Positions 1 to 5,668 of a DNA stretch of 8,952 nt are shown piece after piece. The first letter of the stretch is position 1; the number at the start of each line of letters is the position of its first letter. This DNA comes from Burkholderiaceae bacterium. GTDB taxonomy: Bacteria; Pseudomonadota; Gammaproteobacteria; Burkholderiales; Burkholderiaceae_D. The position numbers and the translations under genes are program-made. Under the pieces are notes generated by a model, which made no database searches, had not been told where the DNA came from, and saw nothing but the letters and a program-made list of their open reading frames with translations. The stretch lies in assembly GCA_031261905.1 (NCBI GenBank), contig JAISIS010000125.1, positions 1 through 8,952 on the forward strand, in the 5' to 3' direction.

Positions 1-230
1 TGCCTGTTCGTATTGGATGGCGCCACTCTGTCCATATCCACCAGCGTCAGACGTCCGATGGCGCTTCTTGCCAGCGCCTCTGCCGCCCAGGAACCCACGC
101 CGCCCAGGCCAATCACGCAAACATGCGCCTGCCCAAAATAACGGAACGCAGTCTCCCCATACAACAGCCTGACGCCCTCGAAACACTTCAGGTAGTCGTC
201 ATCAGTCACATCAAAATTTTCTGTTTTCAT
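1..230 (-). CDS. tcdA: tRNA threonylcarbamoyladenosine dehydratase TcdA (CsdL), N-terminal part
   Basis: The 5' 76 codons of a leftward gene whose 3' end lies beyond the left edge. The product begins MKTENFDVTDDDYLKCF. TcdA is an E1-like (ThiF/MoeB fold) enzyme that uses ATP to cyclise t6A to ct6A at position 37 of ANN-decoding tRNAs. Visible family marks are the RLLYGE segment near residues 21-26, the nucleotide-binding glycine loop VIGLGGVGSWAAEALAR (about 39-55), LTLVDMD (about 61-67) and the start of the conserved NTNRQ motif at the edge. This layout matches E. coli TcdA closely. The start is well fixed: the frame upstream meets a stop at 261-263 with no other start codon between. No Shine-Dalgarno sequence is seen; only GGCGGG abuts the ATG. 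The catalytic region is outside the window, so integrity cannot be judged. A MoeB or ThiF paralogue is possible but fits less well. Confidence 0.9.
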   Translation of the reverse strand, partial: MKTENFDVTDDDYLKCFEGVRLLYGETAFRYFGQAHVCVIGLGGVGSWAAEALARSAIGRLTLVDMDRVAPSNTNR

Positions 231-236
231 CCCGCC

Positions 237-266
237 ATTGTAACGAGCAGGAAAGGGGCTTCACAA
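237..266 (-). promoter_or_regulatory. candidate sigma-70 promoter for tcdA
   Basis: Read on the minus strand, TTGTGA (266-261, 4 of 6 matches to the -35 consensus) lies 18 bases upstream of TACAAT (242-237, 5 of 6 matches to the -10). The -10 ends only six bases before the tcdA ATG at 230. Transcription would therefore begin at or very near the start codon and give a leaderless or nearly leaderless message. This fits the absence of a ribosome binding site. It rests on motif matching by eye only. Confidence 0.4.
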
Positions 267-350
267 GGGAAACATCGCCGCAAGCGTAAGGATGGTCGGC
301 ATAGGCCTTGTAACAAATGAGTAGAAATGTTATCTCCCGGAAAAGAATGT

Positions 351-379
351 TCGACACACCGCAAAAGTTGGGGTAAGAT
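351..379 (+). promoter_or_regulatory. candidate promoter for cfa in the 270-base tcdA-cfa gap
   Basis: TCGACA (351-356, 5 of 6 to the -35 consensus) is followed after 17 bases by TAAGAT (374-379, 4 of 6), overlapping GATAAT at 377-382. This would leave an untranslated leader of roughly 115 bases before cfa. A second -10-like CATAAT lies at 463-468 with no good -35 partner. It could serve a stationary-phase sigma factor, as cfa uses sigma-S in E. coli, but that is an analogy. I see no credible gene in 231-500; the open frame reading leftward through 211-465 has no homology features and spans the tcdA start. Confidence 0.3.
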
Positions 380-486
380 AATTCCGTTCCGCAAGGCTGC
401 TTCTGGTGTGATCCCCTCCCTGTGCTCTTTTCCCGGAATCGCTCCATCAGTGGCGCGGCACTCATAATTCAGATCACACTATTTAA

Positions 487-496
487 AAGGAGGAGG
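487..496 (+). promoter_or_regulatory. strong ribosome binding site fixing the cfa GTG start
   Basis: AAGGAGGAGG carries a full AGGAGG core (488-493) seven bases before the GTG at 501. This near-ideal site is the main reason for accepting the GTG start. Confidence 0.85.
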
Positions 497-500
497 CATT

Positions 501-1718
501 GTGTTCTGGGAAAAAAGACTTGAGAACTGGGTAACCAATTTTAAAAAAACAATATCACTGCCACTCCGCATCGAAATGTGGAATGGGCAAACCCACAACT
601 TTTCAAACGACCCTCCGCTTGTAACCATCCACGTTCCATCACTGGATTCACTGCACTACCTGGTACGACCCTCACTGGATAATCTGGGTACAGCCTATGT
701 CGAAAACAAGATCCATATTGACGGCAAGCTGTCGGACGTCATCGCGATCGGCAATAAACTGGCCTCGAGATTCTATGACCCCACATCTGAAAACGCCTCA
801 AAGTTCAGGAGGTATTTCGGGGGATTCCACAACCGCAAGATTGACAAGGATTCCATCCATTATCATTACGATGTTTCCAACGAGTTTTACCAGTTGTGGC
901 TTGATCCGGGAATGATATATTCCTGCGCCTATTTTGAGAATGGCGATGAGGATCTCGCTACTGCGCAGGTAAAAAAACTTGATCATATCCTGACAAAGAT
1001 ACGCGTCAAACCGGATGACCGCCTGCTGGATATCGGCTGTGGCTGGGGCGGACTGGTCATACGCGCTGCCGAGAAATTTGGCGCAAAATGCGTGGGCATT
1101 ACCCTTTCTGAAAACCAGTATGAGATGGCAAGGGAGCGGGTAAAGGCAGCCGGGCTGGAAAAACGCGTTGAAATCCGTATCCAGGATTACCGGGATATCA
1201 AGGAAAAATTTGACCGCATCACCAGCGTCGGCATGTTCGAGCATGTTGGCCTGCGGTACCTGAAAAACTATTTCAGGATCATCCATGACCTGCTGGTGGA
1301 TGACGGCATTGCCATGAACCATGGCATCACTTCCTCCGACCCGGAAAGTAATGAAACACCTTTCGGCGGCGGTGATTTCATTGAGAAATATGTGTTTCCT
1401 CACGGAGAATTGCCGCATATCGGCCTGGTGCTGAAAACGATGCAACAGGGTGGGCTGGAAGCCCATGACGTTGAAAATCTGCGTCACCATTACGCACGCA
1501 CCTGCGGTATATGGGCGGATAATTTTGAAAACAATGCGGAGTCCATCAAAAAAATGGTGGATGAAAAGCGCTACCGCATCTGGCGCGTTTATCTTGCAGG
1601 ATGCTCATACGCTTTCAGCGCAGACAGGATCGCCCTTTATCAGGTCCTTTGCACCCGCGCCGGGCATACAGCCCAGTTGCTCCCATGGTCGCGCGGATAT
1701 ATGTACGGAAAAACCTGA
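501..1718 (+). CDS. cfa: cyclopropane-fatty-acyl-phospholipid synthase
   Basis: A 405-residue SAM-dependent methyltransferase that adds a methylene group across the double bond of unsaturated acyl chains in membrane phospholipids. It is typically made on entry to stationary phase or under acid stress. An N-terminal domain (about 1-110) is followed by the catalytic domain. YHYDVSNEFYQLWLD (121-135) and IYSCAYF (139-145) lead into SAM motif I, LLDIGCGWGG (175-184). VGMFEHVG (243-250) follows, and the C-terminus ends in LLPWSRGYMYGK. By alignment with E. coli Cfa, Cys142, Glu247, His274 and Tyr331 correspond to its active-site Cys139, Glu239, His266 and Tyr317, so the enzyme looks functional. 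Length is usual for the family. It starts with GTG behind a strong ribosome binding site and is followed by a clear terminator. It appears to be a single-gene unit, convergent with msrA. The 230-residue frame antisense to it is a coding shadow. Confidence 0.96.
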   Translation: MFWEKRLENWVTNFKKTISLPLRIEMWNGQTHNFSNDPPLVTIHVPSLDSLHYLVRPSLDNLGTAYVENKIHIDGKLSDVIAIGNKLASRFYDPTSENASKFRRYFGGFHNRKIDKDSIHYHYDVSNEFYQLWLDPGMIYSCAYFENGDEDLATAQVKKLDHILTKIRVKPDDRLLDIGCGWGGLVIRAAEKFGAKCVGITLSENQYEMARERVKAAGLEKRVEIRIQDYRDIKEKFDRITSVGMFEHVGLRYLKNYFRIIHDLLVDDGIAMNHGITSSDPESNETPFGGGDFIEKYVFPHGELPHIGLVLKTMQQGGLEAHDVENLRHHYARTCGIWADNFENNAESIKKMVDEKRYRIWRVYLAGCSYAFSADRIALYQVLCTRAGHTAQLLPWSRGYMYGKT

Positions 1719-1746
1719 GGCACACAGCCGCACAAACAGGGTAAAC

Positions 1747-1785
1747 AAACACCATCGCCCGGGACCATTACGGGCGATGGTGTTT
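1747..1785. terminator. bidirectional intrinsic terminator between cfa and msrA
   Basis: A perfect 15-bp stem (1747-1761 pairs with 1771-1785) encloses a 9-base loop. The core CACCATCGCCCG is GC-rich and flanked by AAA/TTT, giving GTTTTAT on the plus strand and TTTGTTTA on the minus strand. It lies 28 bases after the cfa stop and abuts the msrA stop codon, sharing one base with it, so it can end both convergent transcripts. Confidence 0.92.
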
Positions 1786-2321
1786 TATCCCTTCAAGCGT
1801 TGTGCAAACATGCGACGAAACTGCGCCAGTTTGGGGGCAATCACGAAAAGACAATACCCCTGCTCCGGATTGTTCCTGTAGAAATTCTGATGGTAATCTT
1901 CCGCAGGATAAAATGCAGTAAACGCTTCCACCTGCGTCACAATCGGCGCAGGCCATACGCCGACCCGGGTGATTTCGGCGATCACTTCCTCCGCAATTTG
2001 TATCTGCTCTGCGGAATGGCAGAAAATAACGGAACGGTACTGTGGCCCGACATCATTGCCCTGCCGGTCTTTTGTTGTCGGATCGTGGCTGATGAAAAAC
2101 ATCCGGAGAATATCCCGGTAACTGATCACTTCCGGGTCAAACAGGATATTCACCACTTCCGCGTGCCCTGTCTTCCCTCCGGTTACAGCTTCATAGGAAG
2201 GATTTGCAAGTTGCCCTCCCGCATATCCCGATACAACCAACTCCACGCCTTTCAGATCCTGATAAATTGCTTCCAGGCACCAGAAACAGCCGCCTCCCAG
2301 CGTTGCAAGCTCAGTTGTCAT
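1785..2321 (-). CDS. msrA: peptide-methionine (S)-S-oxide reductase MsrA
   Basis: A 178-residue enzyme that reduces the S-epimer of methionine sulfoxide, free or in proteins, using thioredoxin; it repairs oxidised cytoplasmic proteins. The hallmark GGGCFWC sits at residues 9-15, with catalytic Cys12. It is followed by SGYAGG (31-36), TGHAEVV (51-57, Glu55 expected to assist catalysis), FISHDPT (76-82), GPQYRSVIF (92-100) and a YHQ motif (143-145). A resolving cysteine is offered by GYC at 155-157. I chose the ATG at 2321 because AGGAGG lies five bases upstream and the conserved domain begins directly after it. A longer version from 2357 would add 12 residues reading across the ribosome binding site and is unlikely. 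MsrB is not fused and is not seen nearby. The gene is monocistronic between the divergent stress-protein gap and the shared terminator. Confidence 0.96.
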   Translation of the reverse strand: MTTELATLGGGCFWCLEAIYQDLKGVELVVSGYAGGQLANPSYEAVTGGKTGHAEVVNILFDPEVISYRDILRMFFISHDPTTKDRQGNDVGPQYRSVIFCHSAEQIQIAEEVIAEITRVGVWPAPIVTQVEAFTAFYPAEDYHQNFYRNNPEQGYCLFVIAPKLAQFRRMFAQRLKG

Positions 2322-2512
2322 CACATCCTCCTTTCTCTTTTTTGTAATGTAACCCAAAGAAAGAAAGTCTGCTTCCGATGAAGATATTTCCCGGAAACCA
2401 TGCTGTTTGCACAGACCATCATATTAAAAGTTGACTGACTTCATAAAATGTTTAAAAATGAAAAACAGGTTTTACATTGATTGACATACGATTGTTTCTT
2501 TAAGGAGAAATC
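2322..2512. promoter_or_regulatory. divergent, AT-rich regulatory gap between msrA and the stress protein gene
   Basis: The 191 bases are visibly richer in A and T than the neighbouring genes and must hold the promoters for both divergent genes. The msrA ribosome binding site is at 2327-2332 (minus) and that of the stress protein at 2502-2507 (AAGGAG). A TTGAT half-site at 2477-2481 followed after four bases by ATACG resembles half of an FNR box (TTGAT-N4-ATCAA), but the second half is poor. TACGAT at 2487-2492 could be a -10 without a convincing -35. I cannot assign a promoter firmly on either strand. Confidence 0.5.
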
Positions 2513-3019
2513 ATGTTCAAGAAAATACTCATTCCAACTGATGGTTCAGTGCTTTCAAATCAGGCAGCAGCAGCAGGCATTGCACTTGCCAAGCAACTCG
2601 GTGCAGAAGTAGTCGGCATTTTCGTAGCGCGCAAGGATCAGGACCCGGCTTTTGATTTTTCCGGTTTGGCGCTGGAAAGCGCAACCTCTCCGGCAGAGTA
2701 CAAGAAAATTGTGGCGGCGGCAGGCAACAATCTGATGAAACCGCTCCGTGATGCGGCTGAGAAAGCGGGCGTGAAATTTTCCAAACTGATCAAAATTTCC
2801 AATGCGCCCGCTGATCAGATTGTTAAAGCTGCAGAAGAAAATGAGTGTGACATGATCTTTATCTGCTCGCATGGTTCGGCAGGCTGGGCCAGTATATTGC
2901 TTGGCAGCGTTGCAGCTAAAGTAATGGCATTGAGCCAGGTTCCGGTAACTATTTACAAAATCAAAAAAACACAGTTGCCGAAAAAAGCCAAGATCAATAT
3001 CGGCTTCCTGCCGGTGTAA
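2513..3019 (+). CDS. universal stress protein, UspA family, single domain
   Basis: A 168-residue single-domain Usp (alpha/beta nucleotide-binding fold), a cytoplasmic protein class linked to survival under starvation, oxidative or anaerobic stress; its biochemical role is often unclear. The family start FKKILIPTDGS (2-12) carries Asp10, expected to contact adenine. The C-terminal loop SHGSAGWASILLGSVA (119-134) matches the ATP-binding pattern G-2x-G-9x-G-S from its second glycine (Gly121, Gly131, Ser132), but the first glycine is replaced by Cys118. The domain closes with SQVPVTIYK (141-149). A basic tail of about 18 residues (KKTQLPKKAK onward) extends past the usual end. Glu/Ala-rich helices lie between. 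AAGGAG six bases or less before the ATG supports this start. It converges on sua5 with a 27-base gap and has no partner gene, so it is probably transcribed alone. Confidence 0.9.
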   Translation: MFKKILIPTDGSVLSNQAAAAGIALAKQLGAEVVGIFVARKDQDPAFDFSGLALESATSPAEYKKIVAAAGNNLMKPLRDAAEKAGVKFSKLIKISNAPADQIVKAAEENECDMIFICSHGSAGWASILLGSVAAKVMALSQVPVTIYKIKKTQLPKKAKINIGFLPV

Positions 3020-3046
3020 CGTCACTTTCGGGATACCGGCCCGCTT

Positions 3047-4072
3047 TTACGCCAACAGGGCATCCAGCAGGCCCTGTGTGTTGTATGTTGCACGGCGGAG
3101 CCGGTCATTCACGCCATCCCAGGCACTTCCTTCCTGCGGAGCCTCCACGACAATCATGTCCGCCCCCGCCTCATCCAGTAAACGCAAGGCGGCGTAAAGA
3201 TCGTGTGAATATGCCTGAGCCGCCAAAGGCATGGCAAACCTGGCGAAAAGAGTTGCCGCCAGTTTTTCCGGCAGCGGCGAATAATGCATCAGCGCCACGC
3301 GTTGCCCCTGATTCCCCAACACATCAAGTGTTGCCTGCATACGGGAAGAAGTCACCAGCACAACCGGTGTGCGCGGCGCATAATGCGAAGCAAGAGAACC
3401 GGATACCCTGGGAGCCGCCACATCCGGCGCTCCCGGCATTTGACCGATTACATCGGCAATATCCGCACCACTGATTTTTCCCGGACGCAGCAATACCGGC
3501 CCGCGCGTTTGCATACGCGAAAGATCCAGTATGGCGGATTCAATACCCACTTCGCTCTGACCGCCGTCCAGTATGACCTCAAGACGGGGATCATCGCCAA
3601 ATTCATCCCGCACATGCCGGGCCAGTGTAGGGCTTACATGCCCGAAACGATTGGCGGAAGGCGCGGCTATGCCGCCTTTGCTATTGCGGAAAAGCGACAG
3701 GAGCGCCTGTGCAACCGGGTGAGAAGGACAACGCAGACCGATAGTCTCCTGCCCACCGGAAACCGCAGCCGGAATATGGGCCGCACGTTTGACTATGAGC
3801 GTCAGCGGCCCCGGCCAGAAGGCATCCATCAGTTTTTGGGCTTCAGAAGGAATAGCCTCAGCCCAGCGGGAAATATCGGCTTCCTGTGCCAGATGGACAA
3901 TAAGCGGGTGATCCGGTGGCCTGCCCTTTAGCGCGTAAACAGCGGCAATCGCCTCCGGATTTTCCGCATCGGCTCCCAGTCCATACACCGTTTCGGTTGG
4001 AAAGGCGACCAGCCGACCAGCCTCAAGGGCCTGCACGGCATGGCGTATACTGGCGCTGTCAGATGTTGCCAC
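3047..4072 (-). CDS. sua5: L-threonylcarbamoyladenylate synthase, long Sua5 type
   Basis: A 341-residue enzyme that joins threonine, bicarbonate and ATP into threonylcarbamoyl-AMP, the activated intermediate that the TsaBDE complex transfers to A37 of ANN-decoding tRNAs to give t6A. The YrdC/TsaC domain spans about residues 8-200: FPTETVYGLG (24-33), LKGRPPDHPL (48-57, with the KxR residues Lys49 and Arg51), WPGPLTLIV (86-94), GLRCPSHPV (112-120), APSANRFGHVSPT (137-149) and GIESAILDLS (176-185). A linker and the Sua5 C-terminal domain follow (SGSLASHYAPRTPVVLV, 224-240; EGSAWDGVNDRLRRA near 314-328). The linker SxxxSHYxP motif is complete. The start is GTG, nine bases after the purC stop. 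GGAG inside the purC 3' end is 12 bases upstream, a little far, which suggests translational coupling to purC. It is the last gene of the leftward series. A hairpin at 3029-3043 is too short to be a sure terminator. Confidence 0.94.
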   Translation of the reverse strand: MATSDSASIRHAVQALEAGRLVAFPTETVYGLGADAENPEAIAAVYALKGRPPDHPLIVHLAQEADISRWAEAIPSEAQKLMDAFWPGPLTLIVKRAAHIPAAVSGGQETIGLRCPSHPVAQALLSLFRNSKGGIAAPSANRFGHVSPTLARHVRDEFGDDPRLEVILDGGQSEVGIESAILDLSRMQTRGPVLLRPGKISGADIADVIGQMPGAPDVAAPRVSGSLASHYAPRTPVVLVTSSRMQATLDVLGNQGQRVALMHYSPLPEKLAATLFARFAMPLAAQAYSHDLYAALRLLDEAGADMIVVEAPQEGSAWDGVNDRLRRATYNTQGLLDALLA

Positions 4073-4081
4073 AGGGTTTTA

Positions 4082-4960
4082 TCACTCCGTCAGCAGGCGG
4101 AGCGCCTCACTGTATTTTTCCGCTGTTTTTTGAGCGACATCTTCCGGCAACCGGGGCGCGGGCGCCTGTTTGTTCCAGGGCTGCGCCGCCAGCCAGTCGC
4201 GGACAAATTGCTTGTCAAAGGAAGGAGGCGAACTGCCAGGGCGGTAACTGTCCGCAGGCCAGAAACGGGAAGAATCAGGCGTCAGGATTTCATCAATCAG
4301 GTGAACCTTGCCAGCGGCATCCAGGCCAAACTCGAATTTGGTATCAGCGATCAAAATACCTTTTTCCGCCGCGTATTCAGCTGCCGCGGCATACAGGCTG
4401 ATCGCCATATCGCGCACCTGGCGCACGATGTCAGGGCCAACAATCTCTTCCGCCTGCTCGAAGGTGATGTTTTCGTCATGATCGCCAACAGCGGCCTTGG
4501 TTGAGGGAGTAAAAATCACCTCCGGCAACTTTTGCGCCATTTGCAAGCCTGGCGGCAGGGCGATGCCGCACACGGTTCCGGTTTTGCTGTAGTCCTGCCA
4601 ACCGGTGCCGATGATATAGCCGCGCACAATGGCTTCTATACCCAGCGGCTTGAGCTTTTTCACCACAATCGCGCGCCCCTCCACTTGGTCGCGCTCCTCC
4701 GGGGCAACCACAGAAACCGGATCAATGCCGGTCATATGGTTCGGCATCATGCCGCCAAATTTTTCAAACCAGAAATTCGACATGGCGGTAAGGATTTTTC
4801 CCTTTCCGGGAATAGGGTCATCCAGCACCACATCAAAGGCCGACAAGCGGTCTGTTTGCACAACCAGCAATTTGTCATCGCCCACCGCGTAAATATCCCG
4901 AACCTTGCCGCGATGCACAAGCGGCAGCGATTTCAGATTTGTTTGCATCATGCCTGACAT
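4082..4960 (-). CDS. purC: phosphoribosylaminoimidazole-succinocarboxamide synthase (SAICAR synthetase)
   Basis: A 292-residue enzyme that condenses CAIR, the product of PurE, with aspartate using ATP to give SAICAR in de novo purine synthesis. Recognisable parts are the N-terminal HRGKVRDIY (16-24), [11 protein letters not shown] (36-46), the long [16 protein letters not shown] stretch (113-128), the family signature [16 protein letters not shown] (150-165), ADTKFEFGL (205-213) and [14 protein letters not shown] (221-234). The length and the RGYIxGTGWxxY segment match the longer form common in proteobacteria rather than the roughly 237-residue E. coli type. The start at 4960 lies 12 bases after the purE stop; ATG codons three and four residues further in (MSGMMQ) are alternatives, but GGGA upstream favours the first. 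Tight spacing with purE and sua5 places all three on one transcript. Confidence 0.96.
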   Translation of the reverse strand: MSGMMQTNLKSLPLVHRGKVRDIYAVGDDKLLVVQTDRLSAFDVVLDDPIPGKGKILTAMSNFWFEKFGGMMPNHMTGIDPVSVVAPEERDQVEGRAIVVKKLKPLGIEAIVRGYIIGTGWQDYSKTGTVCGIALPPGLQMAQKLPEVIFTPSTKAAVGDHDENITFEQAEEIVGPDIVRQVRDMAISLYAAAAEYAAEKGILIADTKFEFGLDAAGKVHLIDEILTPDSSRFWPADSYRPGSSPPSFDKQFVRDWLAAQPWNKQAPAPRLPEDVAQKTAEKYSEALRLLTE

Positions 4961-4972
4961 AATTATTCCCGT

Positions 4973-5530
4973 TCACTTCAATTCCGGCAAACTGGCCTTG
5001 AGCACTCTTTCAGACTGCTTTTTCCGGAAGGCCAGCAATTTTTTTCTCAAAGCGTGGTCTGTCAGCGCCATCATCGCCACCACAGCAAGTGCTGCATTGG
5101 CAGCACCGGCCTCACCAATCGCCATGGTCGGCACCGGAATACCTTTCGGCATCTGTACGGTAGCCAGCAGCGAATCCAGTCCCTTCATGTATTTGGAAGG
5201 CATCGGCACACCAAAAGTCGGCAGAATAGTCTGCGCGGCAACAACACCTGCAAGATGTGCTGCACCTCCGGCACCGGCAATAAAGGCCTGGCAACCCCGT
5301 TTCTCCATATCCACAATCCACGCTTCCAGTTCAGCGGGAGAGCGATGGGCGGAAAGCGCCCTGGCCTCGTAGGGAATATCAAATTCCTTGCACATCAAGG
5401 CCGCTTCCTTCATCACCTCCCAATCGGAAGTGGATCCCATCACAATGCCGACCAGCACTTTGCCCGAATTGTTATTTAGGGCTGTTTCTTTTGCGACAGC
5501 CCGCTTGGCCGCCGTTTTTTTGATAGCCAT
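4973..5530 (-). CDS. purE: N5-carboxyaminoimidazole ribonucleotide mutase, class I PurE
   Basis: A 185-residue enzyme that rearranges N5-CAIR to CAIR in purine synthesis. The core begins at VLVGIVMGSTSD (25-36), continues with ALSAHRSP (58-65, His62 matching the catalytic histidine of E. coli PurE), AGAGGAAHLAG (85-95), GVPMPSKYMKGLDSLL (107-122) and VQMPKGIPV (125-133). These motifs are those of class I PurE, which works on the product of PurK; the class II (direct carboxylase) pattern is absent. About 24 residues precede the core, MAIKKTAAKRAVAKETALNN and a few more, rich in Lys and Ala and probably unstructured. The start at 5530 is chosen because AGGTGGG precedes it closely. The open frame runs on to 5632 but crosses the palindrome and hairpin and lacks a better start. 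No purK is seen next to it. Confidence 0.95.
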   Translation of the reverse strand: MAIKKTAAKRAVAKETALNNNSGKVLVGIVMGSTSDWEVMKEAALMCKEFDIPYEARALSAHRSPAELEAWIVDMEKRGCQAFIAGAGGAAHLAGVVAAQTILPTFGVPMPSKYMKGLDSLLATVQMPKGIPVPTMAIGEAGAANAALAVVAMMALTDHALRKKLLAFRKKQSERVLKASLPELK

Positions 5531-5533
5531 ATT

Positions 5534-5540
5534 CCCACCT
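5534..5540 (-). promoter_or_regulatory. ribosome binding site deciding the purE start
   Basis: AGGTGGG on the minus strand ends three bases before the ATG at 5530. It supports the 185-residue product over the longer open frame that begins at 5632. Confidence 0.65.
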
Positions 5541-5554
5541 GCTAAATACAATCT

Positions 5555-5568
5555 GATTGACGTCAATC
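5555..5568. promoter_or_regulatory. perfect 14-bp palindrome upstream of purE, possible operator
   Basis: GATTGACGTCAATC reads identically on both strands. It lies 24 bases before the purE start codon and downstream of the fba-purE hairpin. Its position and symmetry are those of a binding site for a dimeric regulator. It resembles but does not match the FNR consensus (TTGAT-N4-ATCAA), and I do not recognise it as a known PurR site. The TTGACG inside has no well-spaced -10 on the purE strand. Confidence 0.45.
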
Positions 5569-5586
5569 CTGCCCGTAAAGAAGACA

Positions 5587-5610
5587 GGCGCGTTTCTTTC
5601 AAAACGCGCC
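5587..5610 (-). terminator. hairpin between fba and purE, possible terminator or attenuator
   Basis: A perfect 9-bp stem, GGCGCGTTT paired with AAACGCGCC, closes a 6-base loop. In the direction of the operon it is followed by TGTCTTCTTTA, a weak U-rich tract. It could partly end transcription after fba, stabilise the fba message, or mark an RNA processing point between the glycolytic and purine genes. Confidence 0.5.
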
Positions 5611-5639
5611 CGGCTTTCTCGGTGAATAACAAACTTTAT

Positions 5640-5668
5640 ATTATTGCACTATCGCACAACCTGTGCAA
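5640..5668 (-). promoter_or_regulatory. candidate internal promoter for purE-purC-sua5
   Basis: On the minus strand TTGCAC (5668-5663, 3 of 6 to the -35 consensus) stands 17 bases before AATAAT (5645-5640, 5 of 6 to the -10). It overlaps the last codons and stop of fba. A message from here would begin upstream of the hairpin at 5587-5610. The -35 is weak, so this is tentative. Confidence 0.3.

Noticed and set aside
263..311. Possible RNA structure upstream of cfa (ACAAGG at 263-268 with CCTTGT at 306-311)
   Set aside because: A 6-bp stem separated by 37 bases is expected by chance, and no further pairing was found.
211..465. 84-residue leftward frame in the gap upstream of cfa, running into the tcdA start
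   Set aside because: It overlaps the tcdA start in another frame, has no homology feature and covers the promoter region. It is judged non-coding.
798..1490. 230-residue open frame antisense to cfa
   Set aside because: It lies wholly inside the well-supported cfa gene on the other strand, has no recognisable domain and no ribosome binding site that I could see. It is a coding shadow.
2477..2490. FNR box upstream of the universal stress protein gene
   Set aside because: TTGAT matches one half, but the other half reads ATACG instead of ATCAA, so it is not strong enough to call.
3029..3043. Terminator between usp and sua5
   Set aside because: Only a 4-bp CGGG/CCCG stem with a 7-base loop, followed by a short T run. 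It is too weak to support as a terminator.
3284..3931. 215-residue rightward frame opposite sua5
   Set aside because: Its composition (Arg/His/Pro-rich, no domain) is typical of the antisense shadow of a GC-rich gene, and sua5 is intact on the other strand.
5531..5632. Longer PurE start giving 219 residues
   Set aside because: The added 34 residues read through the palindrome and hairpin, have no good ribosome binding site and no family match. The ATG at 5530 has AGGTGGG just upstream.
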